Shown: positions 33,743 to 47,500 of the stretch, piece after piece
How positions within the stretch are numbered: position 1 is the first letter of the stretch
How the letters are laid out: each line of letters begins with the position of its first letter
Assembly (NCBI RefSeq): GCF_002814235.1
Contig: NZ_PHSU01000030.1
Coordinates: 62,001-126,000, forward strand
Direction of reading: 5' to 3'
Length of the DNA stretch: 64,000 nt
DNA from: Pseudomonas sp. QS1027
GTDB taxonomy: Bacteria > Pseudomonadota > Gammaproteobacteria > Pseudomonadales > Pseudomonadaceae
The notes under the pieces: generated by a model
Told to the model about the DNA's origin: nothing
The model's database searches: none
The model's input: the letters and a program-made list of their open reading frames with translations, nothing else
Position numbers and translations under genes: made by a program

Positions 33743-35419
33743 TCAGGGTTCATGAAGGAGAGAGGAGGGGAGATAGTCCAGTTCGACCAGGGTGGCAATG
33801 ATCAACTCCACCGCCTGGGCCGCACTCAAACAGGCAGTATCAATTCGTAAGTCTGGATAGAGCGGTGCTTCGTAGGGGGCATCAATACCCGTCATCCCCG
33901 GTAGCTTGCCGGCCCGGGCCTTGGCATACAAACCCTTTCGGTCACGCCTTTCACAAACTTCCAGATCCGCCGCTATGTATATTTCGAAAAAGGCCGTCTT
34001 GTGGCTGGTGGCCAACTCCCGACAGACCTGGCGTGTGCTCGCATAGGGGGAAATACAGGCGCACAGGGCAACACCCCCGGCCCGGGCGATCTCGATCGCG
34101 ACAAAACCGATACGTTCGACATTGGCCTCACGGTCCTCTTTTGAAAACCCCAGCCCCTTGCAGAGGCTATGTCGAACCACATCGCCGTCCAGCACGCTCA
34201 CGGTTCGTCTCCCGTCCTCCCGCAGTCGCACGGCAACGCCATTGGCAATCGTTGACTTGCCAGCGCCAGACAATCCAGTAAAGAAGAGTACAAAGCCTTG
34301 CTGTTGTTTCGGACGATATGAACGACGCAGTTCGGCGACGATATCCGGCGTGCTGAACCATTCGGGAATTTCCGCGCCGCTGGCCAGCTTTTCCCTGACG
34401 GTGGTTCCCGACAGGCTCAGCACGGCGGCCCCCTGTGGTACCTCTGAGGCAGGTGCGTAACGCCGCTCCTCCTTGAGATACAACATTTCCTCGAAGGCCA
34501 GGATCTGCAGGCCGATTTCCTGCGCATGTGCCAACGCCATTTCCTGGGCGGCATAGGGGGCGTAAAACGCGTTGCCGTGCCTATCGTTGCCAGGGCCCGC
34601 ATGATCACGACCAACGATAAAATGCGTCGCACCAAAGTTCTTGCGAATCAGTGCGTGCCAAACGGCTTCCCGGGGGCCGCCCATGCGCATGGCCAGCGGC
34701 AGCAATGACAGCAGGACGGCATCGGCGGGGTAAGACTTCAAGGCATGTTTGTAGCATCTGACACGGGTGTAGTAATCGATATCATCCGGTTTGGTCAGCC
34801 CCACCACGGGTTGTAGCAACAAGGCCGCATTGGCTTGTTTCATGGCGCGGAGGGTTAATTCAACATGGGCACAATGCATCGGATTACGTGTTTGAAAGGC
34901 GACAACGGCTTCCCAGCCACGACGGGCTATTTCGCGTTTGACCTGCTGGGGTGACAAGCGCAAATCAGAAAAATCATAGTGCGTCACCGAATCTACTTGT
35001 TTGATGATGCCGCCGACATTAAAAGCATGTTGACGATACAAGGCCGCCACACCGGGATGACCTTTGTCCTGGGTACCAAAAACATTCAGTGCTTCGAGGT
35101 GATGGTCCGGCTGGTAGATTGAGTCAATGACCAGCACGGCTAACGTGACGCCTTCCGGATCACGTAGAGCCAACTCGCCCCCCAGTACCAGTTGATCGGC
35201 CAATACCTGCGGGATATCCAAGGTGATGGGCATTGGCCAAAGGGCGCCCGAACTCAATCTCATGTGATGAACAACACTGAGATAATCTTCCCGTCCGAGG
35301 AAGCCCGTCAGTGGGGAAAAGGCTTCATTGACGATCAACTCCAGGTCGCAGAGTTGTCTTGCGGAGAGTACCCAGAAAGGCAGGGAAGACACTCTGTTTT
35401 TTTCTTCGTAGTGTTCCAT
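33743..35419 (-). CDS. Bifunctional ATP sulfurylase / APS kinase
   Basis: The enzyme makes APS from sulfate and ATP and then phosphorylates it to PAPS. The N-terminal sulfurylase domain (about residues 1-380) has FQTRNPMHCAHVEL with the HxxH catalytic pair and GRDHAGPG. The C-terminal APS kinase (about 380-558) has the P-loop FTGLSGAGKST, LDGDVVRHSL, GFSKEDREANVERIG and RKGLYAKARAGKLPGMTG. The order ATPS-APSK is the Aquifex/fungal one, separate from the CysD/CysN system of normal pseudomonad assimilation. I chose ATG 35419 (AGGGA upstream), giving 558 residues; an upstream ATG at 35494 adds unlike residues. The sulfotransferase follows 62 bases downstream. Confidence 0.92.
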   Translation of the reverse strand: MEHYEEKNRVSSLPFWVLSARQLCDLELIVNEAFSPLTGFLGREDYLSVVHHMRLSSGALWPMPITLDIPQVLADQLVLGGELALRDPEGVTLAVLVIDSIYQPDHHLEALNVFGTQDKGHPGVAALYRQHAFNVGGIIKQVDSVTHYDFSDLRLSPQQVKREIARRGWEAVVAFQTRNPMHCAHVELTLRAMKQANAALLLQPVVGLTKPDDIDYYTRVRCYKHALKSYPADAVLLSLLPLAMRMGGPREAVWHALIRKNFGATHFIVGRDHAGPGNDRHGNAFYAPYAAQEMALAHAQEIGLQILAFEEMLYLKEERRYAPASEVPQGAAVLSLSGTTVREKLASGAEIPEWFSTPDIVAELRRSYRPKQQQGFVLFFTGLSGAGKSTIANGVAVRLREDGRRTVSVLDGDVVRHSLCKGLGFSKEDREANVERIGFVAIEIARAGGVALCACISPYASTRQVCRELATSHKTAFFEIYIAADLEVCERRDRKGLYAKARAGKLPGMTGIDAPYEAPLYPDLRIDTACLSAAQAVELIIATLVELDYLPSSLLHEP

Positions 35420-35567
35420 CGTACATTTCCCTTTGTACGGCCGAACGGGTCCGGTCCGGCACACATCGCTCATGTGCTGACTTCTTATATACAAGTGACG
35501 CTACGCAAGCCAGAGTAAAGGGTGATATCAAAGGGCTGTCAATGTGGGTGTATAGAACGAAGCAGAC

Positions 35568-35581
35568 TTGATTATTTTCAA
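35568..35581. promoter_or_regulatory. ANR/FNR-like box upstream of pgi
   Basis: TTGAT-TATT-TTCAA matches the ANR/FNR consensus TTGAT-N4-ATCAA at nine of ten positions. It lies 152 bases before the pgi ATG and 149 bases before the sat-cysC ATG, so it could serve either. No ideal -10 box stands at the usual class II distance, which lowers confidence. Confidence 0.45.
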
Positions 35582-35686
35582 TCGGGTTATAACTATTTCC
35601 TCCCTCTCCCTAGCCTGGAGGAGGGGCAGCTCATCAGCAATTGAACCAACAGCCTGGCGCTTCGGTCCTCTTCTACACTGTGATCA

Positions 35687-35709
35687 GCCGACGGAAACCC
35701 GCCGTCGGC
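35687..35709 (+). other. Leader hairpin just upstream of pgi
   Basis: GCCGACGG-AAACCCG-CCGTCGGC forms a perfect 8-bp stem with a 7-base loop, ending 23 bases before the pgi start. There is no T-run. It may affect mRNA stability or initiation. Confidence 0.45.
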
Positions 35710-35732
35710 GCAGCCGACCGAGTGAGCAAGTC

Positions 35733-37388
35733 ATGAGAGAGTCAAAAGCCGTCTGCTCGTCATCTCTGACACAGTGCCCAGCCTGGAAAGCGCTACAGAT
35801 GCATTTTCAGGCGGTGCACACCCTGCACCTGCGGCAACTGTTTGACGACGACCCCAGCCGTGGCGAGCGTTTCAGCGCGCAGGCGTGTGGTCTTTACCTG
35901 GATTACTCAAAAAACCGTATCACCGACGAAACCCTTGATTTGCTGCTGCAACTGGCTGAAGCGCGGGGTTTGCGTGAACGTATCGAAGCGATGTTCACGG
36001 GTGAGAAAATCAATGTGACGGAGCAGCGCGCCGTCCTTCACGTCGCACTGCGCGCCCCCAGGAGCGAGCAAATTGTCGTCGATGGCATCGATGTCGTGCA
36101 GGAAGTCCATGCGGTGCTCGATAAAATGGCCGACTTCGCCCACAAGATTCGCGCGGGTGAATGGCTGGGCTTTACAGGCCGGCCGATCCGCAACGTGGTG
36201 AATATCGGCATTGGTGGCTCTGATCTCGGGCCGGTGATGGCCTATGAAGCGTTGCGCCATTACTCCCAGCGCGATTTGACCTTCCGCTTCGTTTCGAATG
36301 TCGACGGGACGGACTTTGCCGAGGCGACACGGGATCTCGATCCCGCGGAAACCCTGTTCATTGTCTGCTCGAAAACCTTCAAGACACTCGAGACCTTGAC
36401 CAACGCCCAAACCGCACGCACCTGGCTGCTGGGCAAGCTCGGAGATGAGCGGGCAATCACCCGGCATTTCGTGGCAGTGTCCACCAATGCCGAGGCCGTG
36501 GCCCAATTTGGTATCGATACCCAGCATATGTTTGGCTTATGGGATTGGGATGGTGGTCGCTATTCGATGGATTCGGCGATTGGTTTGTCGACTATGGTGG
36601 CCGTCGGAGCGGAAAACTTCCGCGCCATGCTGTCCGGCTTTCATGCCATGGACCAGCATTTTCGCAGCACCCCGTTCGAGCACAATCTGCCGGTCCTGAT
36701 GGGGTTGCTCGCCGTGTGGTACAACAACTTCTTTGCCGCCCAAACCGTTGCGGTGCTGCCCTATGAGCAATACCTGAAGCGCTTTCCTGCCTATCTGCAG
36801 CAGCTGACCATGGAGAGCAATGGCAAACAGGTCACGCGGGAGGGCGCTCGTGTCGACTATCCAACGGGCCCGGTCTATTGGGGTGAGCCGGGCACCAATG
36901 GCCAGCATTCGTTCTATCAGCTTATCCATCAGGGGACGCAGCTGATTCCGTGCGACTTTATCGGTTTCTGCCAGGCCTTGAACAGCTTGCCACCGCATCA
37001 CGATCTGCTGATGGCCAACCTGTTTGCCCAGACTGAAGCGCTGGCTTTCGGTAGAACAGAGGCTGAAGTCAAAGCGACGGGAATACCTGGCTGGCAAGTG
37101 CCCCATCGTATTTTTGAAGGCAACCACCCCAGCAACACCCTGCTGGCCGAACGATTGACGCCGCAAACGCTGGGGAGCCTTATCGCACTGTATGAGCACA
37201 GCGTCTTTACGCAAGGCGCGATCTGGAACATCGATTCATTCGATCAGTGGGGCGTCGAGCTCGGCAAGTCGATGGCGCAGAAAACACTCGCCGAATTGAC
37301 CGCCGATGCCGATCCCTTGCTCACCCATGACAGCTCGACCAATGCGCTGATCCGCCGCTATCGCGCACTCAGGCAAGGGCAATCCTGA
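35733..37388 (+). CDS. pgi: Glucose-6-phosphate isomerase
   Basis: Pgi interconverts glucose 6-phosphate and fructose 6-phosphate. The 551-residue product has [13 protein letters not shown]-like [27 protein letters not shown], the first PGI signature [15 protein letters not shown], the glutamate motif [12 protein letters not shown] and the final signature [17 protein letters not shown] 35733 is chosen because it starts the family-like N-terminus; the reading frame is open far upstream but unlike Pgi. It starts a set with the aldolase gene 58 bases downstream and a phosphatase. Pseudomonads normally keep pgi elsewhere, so this may be a second copy, which cannot be checked here. Confidence 0.95.
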   Translation: MRESKAVCSSSLTQCPAWKALQMHFQAVHTLHLRQLFDDDPSRGERFSAQACGLYLDYSKNRITDETLDLLLQLAEARGLRERIEAMFTGEKINVTEQRAVLHVALRAPRSEQIVVDGIDVVQEVHAVLDKMADFAHKIRAGEWLGFTGRPIRNVVNIGIGGSDLGPVMAYEALRHYSQRDLTFRFVSNVDGTDFAEATRDLDPAETLFIVCSKTFKTLETLTNAQTARTWLLGKLGDERAITRHFVAVSTNAEAVAQFGIDTQHMFGLWDWDGGRYSMDSAIGLSTMVAVGAENFRAMLSGFHAMDQHFRSTPFEHNLPVLMGLLAVWYNNFFAAQTVAVLPYEQYLKRFPAYLQQLTMESNGKQVTREGARVDYPTGPVYWGEPGTNGQHSFYQLIHQGTQLIPCDFIGFCQALNSLPPHHDLLMANLFAQTEALAFGRTEAEVKATGIPGWQVPHRIFEGNHPSNTLLAERLTPQTLGSLIALYEHSVFTQGAIWNIDSFDQWGVELGKSMAQKTLAELTADADPLLTHDSSTNALIRRYRALRQGQS

Positions 37389-37446
37389 GCTACATGGCGA
37401 TGGGGCATAGGACCCTGCTGATTCCGTTGTTGACAAGGAGTTGAAC

Positions 37447-38475
37447 ATGAATGCGCAAGCACTGATAGACACCACCAGGAAGCTGGTCGCCGACCATAAA
37501 GGGTTGCTGGCCATGGACGAAAGCACTCCCACATGCAACCGACGCTTTGCCCCGCTGGGTATCCCGCAGACCGAGGAGGCCCGGCGGCTCTATCGGGAGC
37601 TTATCGTGACCACGCCGGGGGTGGGTGACTACATCAATGGTGCGATTCTCTACGATGAAACCATCCGCCAGCGAACCGGGGAGGGCCTCTCATTCACTGA
37701 TGCCCTGAGCAACGCGGGCGTTATTCCGGGCATCAAGGTGGATATCGGTGCAACAGACCTGGCGGCTCATCCAGGAGAAAAAATCACCGAGGGCCTGGAT
37801 GGGTTGCGCAGCCGGCTCAAGGAATACTTTCAGATGGGCGCCCGGTTTGCCAAGTGGCGTGCGGTGATCACCGTGGGTGAAGGCATTCCCAGCGCCGGTT
37901 GCATCGAGGCCAACGCCCAGGCCCTGGCCCGGTATGCCGCGTTGTGCCAGGAGGCGGGCCTGGTGCCCATCGTCGAGCCGGAAGTGCTGATGGACGGTGA
38001 ACATAGCCTGCAACGATGCGCTGCCGTAACGGAGCAGGTCCTGCGCATCGTCTTCCAGCAACTGCACGCCCAACGCGTACTGCTGGAAGGGATGATATTG
38101 AAGCCCAATATGGTGCTTCCCGGCTTGGCTTGCAGTACACCGACAACACTGGCCGCGGTGGCCGATGCAACGGTGAACTGTCTGTTGCGAACCGTGCCTG
38201 CCGCTGTCCAGGGCATTACATTCTTGTCAGGGGGGCAATCGGCAGAGTTGGCCTCGGCACGATTGAATGCCATGAATCTGCAGTTCAAGTCACGGTTGCC
38301 CTGGGCTTTGGCGTTTTCCTTTGCGCGTGCCGTTCAGCAACCGGCGTTGGAGATCTGGCGCGGCGAGACGGCCAATGTAGCGGCCGCACAGCAGGCGCTG
38401 TTACACCGGCTCAAATGCAACCACGCAGCATGCCGGGGTGAATACGACGCCACTGAGGAAAGGCCGGCCGTATGA
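37447..38475 (+). CDS. Class I fructose-bisphosphate aldolase
   Basis: The 342-residue enzyme is of the Schiff-base type that cleaves fructose 1,6-bisphosphate. Visible motifs are GLLAMDESTPTCNRRF, FAKWRAVITVGEG (with the conserved Lys), EPEVLMDGEHSL, and LLEGMILKPNMVLPG, in which the lysine of LKPN forms the imine. LSGGQSAELASARLNAMN follows. I chose ATG 37447, with AAGGAG seven bases upstream, over TTG 37441. It lies between pgi and a histidine phosphatase gene that it overlaps by 4 bases. Typical pseudomonads use a class II enzyme, so this class I copy is probably accessory. Confidence 0.94.
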   Translation: MNAQALIDTTRKLVADHKGLLAMDESTPTCNRRFAPLGIPQTEEARRLYRELIVTTPGVGDYINGAILYDETIRQRTGEGLSFTDALSNAGVIPGIKVDIGATDLAAHPGEKITEGLDGLRSRLKEYFQMGARFAKWRAVITVGEGIPSAGCIEANAQALARYAALCQEAGLVPIVEPEVLMDGEHSLQRCAAVTEQVLRIVFQQLHAQRVLLEGMILKPNMVLPGLACSTPTTLAAVADATVNCLLRTVPAAVQGITFLSGGQSAELASARLNAMNLQFKSRLPWALAFSFARAVQQPALEIWRGETANVAAAQQALLHRLKCNHAACRGEYDATEERPAV

Positions 38476-39062
38476 AAGATCCCGTTCATATTTATCTGAT
38501 GAGACACGGCGAAACCGAATGGGCGCTTTCCCGCCAGCATACGGGTCGCACGGATATCCCGTTGACGGCACATGGCGAGGAGGAGGCGAAGACACTTGCA
38601 CCGCAACTGCGGGATATCCCCTTCAGTCATGTCCTGACCAGCCCGCTAAAACGCGCGCAACAAACCTGTGCATTGGCAGGGCAGGGAGCTTCTGCCGTGA
38701 TCGTCCCGGACCTGGTGGAATGGGACTACGGTGATTACGAAGGACAGCGTTCAGTCGATATTCTCAAGCAGCGACCGGGCTGGAATCTCTTCCGCGACGG
38801 CTGTCCGCACGGTGAAAGCCCAGTGCAAATTGCCGACCGTGCTGACCGGCTCATTGCCCGACTGAAGGAGCTGGACGGCAATATTGCGCTGTTCTCCCAT
38901 GGTCAGTTTTCTTCCGTCCTGGCCATGCGATGGGTGGGTTTACCGGTGGTTGCAGCGCAGTATTTTCCACTGGATACGGCATCGCTGAGCATTCTCACCT
39001 ACGATGCCCACCACCCCGAGGTGGCGATCATCGCACGATGGAACGCGTTATCAGGGCATTGA
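38472..39062 (+). CDS. Histidine phosphatase family protein (phosphoglycerate mutase-like)
   Basis: The 196-residue protein has the phosphohistidine signature LMRHGETEWALSRQHTGRTD near its start, LTSPLKRAQQTC with the second arginine, EWDYGDYEGQ with the acid, and FSHGQFSSVLA with the second histidine. All catalytic residues are present. The fold covers phosphoglycerate mutases, sugar bisphosphatases and others, so the substrate is open. In an operon with pgi and aldolase, a hexose or glycerate phosphate is the sensible guess. It overlaps the aldolase stop (ATGA). Confidence 0.88.
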   Translation: MKDPVHIYLMRHGETEWALSRQHTGRTDIPLTAHGEEEAKTLAPQLRDIPFSHVLTSPLKRAQQTCALAGQGASAVIVPDLVEWDYGDYEGQRSVDILKQRPGWNLFRDGCPHGESPVQIADRADRLIARLKELDGNIALFSHGQFSSVLAMRWVGLPVVAAQYFPLDTASLSILTYDAHHPEVAIIARWNALSGH

Positions 39063-39120
39063 CCCAGGCACCCCGATCTACCAGGCAGAGGTGTGGACCT
39101 CAACCGCCTGATCATTCTGT

Positions 39121-39159
39121 AAAGCAGAACACCTCCGCCAGGGAGGTGTCCTGCTTTTT
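39121..39159 (+). terminator. Intrinsic terminator, probably bidirectional
   Basis: AAAGCAG and ACACCTCC pair with GGAGGTGT and CTGCTTT around a short loop, giving a long stem, with CTTTTT at the right end. It ends the pgi-aldolase-phosphatase operon and lies 12 bases from the end of the opposing katG gene. Confidence 0.8.
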
Positions 39160-39170
39160 GGCCAGAGGCA

Positions 39171-41553
<2,383 letters not shown>

Positions 41554-44500
41554 TCATTTGAACGACTCAACCTCCGTAGGTGAGCCAAGAGCAGAGGGCG
41601 GAGTGACTCGGGAACAGTTGGCCAGCACCTGATGTTCACCACCATCGTCGTGCAACTCCAGTACAGAATCGGCCAGCCGCAGGCCATTCAGGCTGAGGCT
41701 GTTGATCCCTGCATCCTGTTGACTGACCTCGATGTGATAAAGCGTCGCGCCGAACCAGTAGTGCAGGGTATAACCGGCCCAATCTGCGGGTAATACGGGC
41801 TCGATGCGCAACAGACTGCCGGTGCGTACCAGTCCCAGCAATGACTCGACGATCAGGCGGTACATCCAGCCCGCCGAACCGGTGTACCAGGTCCAGCCAC
41901 CCCGGCCGGCGTAGGGCGCAGTGCCATAAACATCAGCGGCCATCACATAAGGTTCAACCTTGTAGGTTTCGATCCGGGCGGCACTACGCCGGTTGACCGG
42001 ATTGATCATGTCCAGCAGTTCCCAGGCTTTTGGGGCATCTCCCAAGCGCGCATAGGCCATGCTCGCCCACACGGCGGCGTGCGTGTATTGGCCACCGTTT
42101 TCACGGATCCCGGGGACGTAACCTTTAATGTAGCCAGGGTCGAGCTTCCCCTTGTCGAACGGTGGGTCGAGCAACAGCACCACCCCTATATCCCGTTTGA
42201 CCAGATGCTGGTCCAGGGCGGCCATCGCCGTGCGTTGTCGTTGATGGCTGGCGGCGCCCGAAAGCACTGACCAGCTTTGCGCGATGGAGTCGATCCGGCA
42301 CTCGTCATTGCTCGCCGAGCCTAGAACTTGCCCGTCATCGAAATAGGCACGACGGTACCAGGCACCATCCCAGCCCTGACTTTCCAGACTCGTCGCCAGG
42401 GCTGCGGCATGCTCCCTGCAACGCAGGGAAAAATCTGCATCCTCATGAACCCGCGCGGTCTCGGCAAATTGCTGCAGCACGTCGTAGCTGAAGAAGCCCA
42501 GCCAGACACTTTCGCCCAAGCCCCTGTCACCCACCCGGTTCATCCCGTCATTCCAGTCGCCCGTCCCCATCAAGGGCAGACCGTGAGTTCCCCGTTCGAG
42601 GCTATGCTCGATGGCGCGCACACAATGCTGGTAGAGGCTGTCCCTGAGCGCAGAACTGCCTGGCAAGTCGTAATAGGACTCTTCACCGGTGTTCAGCGGC
42701 CGCCCCTCGATGTACCCGATACTCTCATCGAGCACGCTCTTGTCACCCGTGACCATGACATAACGGCTGGTCGCCAGCACCAGCCACAGGAAATCGTCGG
42801 AGCACGCGGTGCGTACACCGCGATTCTGCGGTGGGTGCCACCAGTGCTGAACATCACCTTCGGGGTATTGATGGGCGGCACAGAGCAACAAGTGCTTACG
42901 CGCTGCCGTCGGGTCGGCATGGATCATCGCCATGCTGTCCTGCAACTGGTCGCGAAAGCCGATAGCGCCTCCGGACTGATAGTAACCACTGCGCGCCTGA
43001 AAGCGACAGGCGATGACCTGATACATCAGCCAGCCGTTGACCAGTACGTCTATCGCGGGGTCCGGGGTCTGAATCTGAATCACCCTCAAGAGGGTGCGCC
43101 AGTGGACACGCACGGCCTCCAGTTCGATCGCGGCCGCCCTGAGACCTCGGTATTTCTGTACGAGCCGGGATGCCGACTTGTCATTTTGTTCGGCACCCAG
43201 GCGGAACACCACATCCTGGCTTTCACCGTCAGCCAAGTCCAAAGCCACCTGCATCGCCCCACAGGGGTCAAAACCACCGCCGCAGCGACCAGACAAACGC
43301 GCATGTTTCAAGCCGGCAGGGGCACTCAAGAAACCATTGCGGCCGATAAACTCCGAACGGTCGGCGGTGAAGCTGCGCTGGGGAGAGTCGGTGTCAATAA
43401 ACGCTACGCGACTGGAAAACTCGATCGAATAGGCGTTGCGGGCAAACAAGGCACCGCTGAACGGATCCGTTTCGGTCACCACATGCATGGCTGTTTTACT
43501 GCGCAGATCCCCCAGGACCCACTCCACGTAGCAGGTGGCCGATATCCGCCGCGGTCGACCGCTGGTATTACGAATGTTCAAACGCGAGAATTTGATCGGC
43601 GCGTGCAGCGCCACATAGACCCACAACTCAGAGTGGATGCCATCTTCCTCGTGTTCGAAAACGCTGTAACCGAAGCCGTGACGCGTGCGGTACAGGCCAC
43701 TGCCAGGGCAGGGCAACGGAGTCGGCGACCAGAAATGTCCGGTCTCTTCGTCACGCAGGTAGATCGCTTCACCGCTGCTGTCACTGACCGGATCGTTGTT
43801 CCAGGGACTCAAACGGTATTCGTGGGCATTTTCACTCCAGGTGTAGGCGCCCCCACTTTCGGAAATCACAGTGCCGAACTGGTCATTAGCCAAAACGTTG
43901 GCCCATGGCGCGGGCGTCGGCCGGCCAGGTATCAACGTGATCACATATTCGTTACCGTCGGGGGAGAAACCACCATAAGGCGTACTCAGTATCAACGCCC
44001 CGGCGGTCTGTTGCGCAGTCATCGTGGCTGGGCGTTCAGCACGTGGCTGCAGGGGTTCGAGTTGCGGTAGTAGAGGGGGCGCTGCGTGCCGGCGCTGGAC
44101 CTGCTCGACCAGGGTGCCCTTGTCGTCGTTCAGCACCAGCCGGGCGACCGAGAGCATCAAGGTACGGTCTTCGCTGGACAGCTGTTGAGCCGGTCGCACG
44201 AAGATACCGCCCGGACGATCCACCAGGCTCGCTTCACTACCTGAGGTCACCAGGCCCATGATCAGGTCCTGTAATTGCTGGCGGTAACCGACCTGGTCTT
44301 CGTTCCAGATCACCAGGTCGACCGACAGGCCTTTCTGCCGCCAATACGCATGTGCCTTGATCAGTTGTTGTACCAGCTCGATGTTGGTCAACTCCGAGAT
44401 TTGCAGCAGCACAATCGGCAGGTCGCCCGAAATCGCCTGCCCCCATAACCCGGACTGACTGCGGCGATTGGCAATTAACACGCTGGTTTCAGCCCGCAAT

Positions 44501-47500
44501 GAAGGGCTTGCGTAAATGATCGACGCGGCCATTTGTTCGAACAGCCGGGCGTCGGTGAGGGAGGCGTTCAACTGCCGCAACAGCACCTGGCTATGGGTCC
44601 AGGCCAGGTCGAATACCCGATCCGCCAAATGCCGGTCACGGTACTTGCTGATCAGCTGTATACAGTGCTCACGGCTGTCGGCCATTCCGGTCACCAGATC
44701 GATGGTCGCCGTCTGTCCCGGCTCCAGGGTAATGCGGCAGCGAATCGCAACGATGGGGTCGAGCACCGAGCCGGCACTGTTGGACAGTCGCTGCACATCC
44801 GCGCCCATGGCCGCCGGTGCGACCACCGTACGACCTCGACCGATAAAGCGGGCGCGGTCGGTTTCGTAGGAAATCTCATCGATGTGCGCGCCATGGGCTG
44901 CCAACAGATGACACATCCAGGGGGTGGCTTCCTCGGCAGATCGAGGTCGACGGGTACACAGAACGGCTTGCAAAGGTTGCAACAGCTCTGTCTGCACGAA
45001 CAGGTTGCTGAAGGCCGGGTGCATGGCGTCGCTGATAGCCGGAGCCAGCACCACCTCGGCATAACTGGTGAGCTCGATGCAGCGACGTAGCCGGGCTCGG
45101 TTGGTGATGTGCAGTCGGCGCAGCTCGATATCGTCCTCTGGGGAAACGACGATTTCAGTGTGGGTGTCGAAGTCCTGCTCACGGACCCTGAACTCGGCCC
45201 GGGCATCGGTGAAAATCGCTTCCTGGCTCTCGGTCCGACTCAGCGTCGGCTGATGGGCCGCTGACCAGAAGACGTCGTTCTCGACATTGCGCAAATAACA
45301 GAACATCCCCCAGTTGTCACAGGTAACGTCCTCGCGCCAGCGGGTGATCGCCAACTCGTTGCAACGGCTGTAACCGCCACCGCCACTGCTGACCATCACA
45401 TGATAACGGCCGTTGGACAGCAACTGCACGGCGGGCCGCTTGCGATTGGGGTCGGTGAAGACTCGCAGTTTGGTTTCATGCAGTCGTGCGGCTTCATCGG
45501 CTGCTGGCGCAGTGGAGGCATGCAGGTACTGAGCGGCGGTTTTCGGTACGCGCTCTTGAAGGAGCAGGGTAGTGGCCTGGAACTGTGGATCGGACTCGAA
45601 GCGGCGTTGCATGGGGCGATCCAGTAACACACTGGTCAAGGCCAGCAGGCTCATGCCTTGATGGTGCGCCATGAACGATTGAACGATCGCAAAACCCTTT
45701 CCTCGCGGCAGGCGCGCCTCGGTGAAGTCGACGGCCTCATGCAGGCCAAAGCGCCCGGCCAGGCCCAGTTCGGCGAGCCGTTCCAGGTTCCGGCAGGCAG
45801 CACCGGGGTCGACCATCAGCGCCAGTACCGTCGCATAAGGTGCGATCACCGTGTCTTCACCCAGGCCGCGCTTGAGGCCCAGCCCCGGTACACCGAAGGC
45901 CCGATATTGGTAATTGAAGTGGCCGTCGAGGGTGTTGTAGCCCGATTCGGAGATGCCCCAGGGAATGCCTAGCTGATGACCGTATTCAATCTGCAGGGCA
46001 ACCGCCGCGCGGCAGGTCTGGTCGAGCAGGGCCCCCTCATAATTGGGCATCACGAGCAGGGGCATCAAGTACTCGAACATCGATCCGGACCAGGACAAAA
46101 GCACTGGCGTGCCACCGTTGCTGGTCAGCAGGCGACCAAGGGTAAACCAGCCTTCCTGGGGAATCTGCCCCTGGGCGATCGCCAGGAATGTGGTCAGGCG
46201 CACTTCAGAAGCCAGCAAATCGTAGTAGCCGGCGTCGAGTTTGCGTTCGTCGGCGTTGTAGCCGATGACGAAGAGATCGCGATGCTTGTCGTAGAGGAAG
46301 CTGAAGTCCATGTCCGCCAGATGCGCGACGCTGTCGGCCAGTCGCGTCAGAGTGGCGATACGTTCTACAGCAAGAACACGCACCGCCATGACCCGGGCTT
46401 GGTGCTCAGGTAACCACTGCGTAACGTCGAGTTGCGCGAGCTGGCGCAGGCGGGTCTGCGTGAAAGGCGCATTCTGCGCCGTATCGGGAAGCTCGAAACG
46501 CCGGATTTCAGTGAGCAGGTCGATGCACTGAGCCTGCGTGCTCTCATACCAGAACTCGCAGTCATCCGTCGTCACTGAACGCGGGGTAGCCACCACCTGA
46601 ATGGTCTGTTCAAGCGTCTCCAGCAGGAGGCTGCGTAGCTGATCTGGCTGGGCTATCGCCCGGGCCATGGCCAGCAAGGAATCTTCCCTCAGGATATTGA
46701 CCGAGGGGTCATCGAGCCCTGCCGCGATGAGTGTGTCTTGCAGTACCCCCAGAGTATCGTTCAGCCCGTCGAACAAGCGCTCATGGAACACCGGGACATC
46801 GGCCAGCGCCAACAGCCCTGGGCGTAAGGTGAGCAGCAGGGCCGCCAGGTTGCCGCTATCGACGGTCGAGACGTACAACGCCGGCAACGGCTTTAGCGTC
46901 TGGGTGTCGTACCAGTTATAGAAGTGCCGCTGATAACGATCCAGTCCCATCATGGTGGTCAGTGACTGATCCAGCCGCTCCAGCAGCCGGGTGCTGCTCA
47001 GATAGCCGAAGTCATGAGCGGCCAGGTGGGAGAGCAGTGCCATGCCCATGTTCGTCGGTGAAGTACGATGGGCAATGATAAAGCGCGGCGCTTCCTGAAC
47101 GTTGTCCGGCGGGAGCCAATGGTCGGCCGGGCCAACATACTGATCGAAGAACGCCCAGGTTCTGCGGGCCAGCGCTCGCAGGAACCGTAACTCCTGGAGC
47201 GAGGGCTGGAACTGCGCACGGGACGAAGAGCGGCTGATCCACCAGGCCACGGCTGGGGCCACCAGCCATGACAGGATAAATGGCGAAGCCAGAGCAAGGA
47301 CTTCCGGTGTTGCCAGCAACAGCGCCGATACCCCGATAGCGAGCACGGGAGCAATCCACATTTCCCGATACAGGTCCTGCAAGCTGTGATGAGGGTTACG
47401 CTCGACCTCGCGAGACGGTTGCCATTGCAATAGCCTGCGCTGGCTCACCAGCATGCGCCACAAGGTGCGTGCCACGGCATCCAGACTGTAGAGGGCTTCG

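Larger units (their letters stand above)
35420..35732. promoter_or_regulatory. Divergent regulatory region between sat-cysC and pgi
   Basis: This 313-base region separates two divergent operons and holds no gene that I can support. On the minus strand it has an extended -10-like TGTATATAAG (35483-35494). In the middle is an ANR/FNR-like dyad (35568-35581), followed by AT-rich TTATAACTAT. Near the pgi start it has a strong hairpin (35687-35709). These are listed separately. Confidence 0.6.

Noticed and set aside
42328-44070. Plus-strand open frame of 580 codons opposite the glucan synthase
   Set aside because: It lies wholly within the GH94 half of the synthase on the other strand and has no ribosome binding site or family-like sequence.
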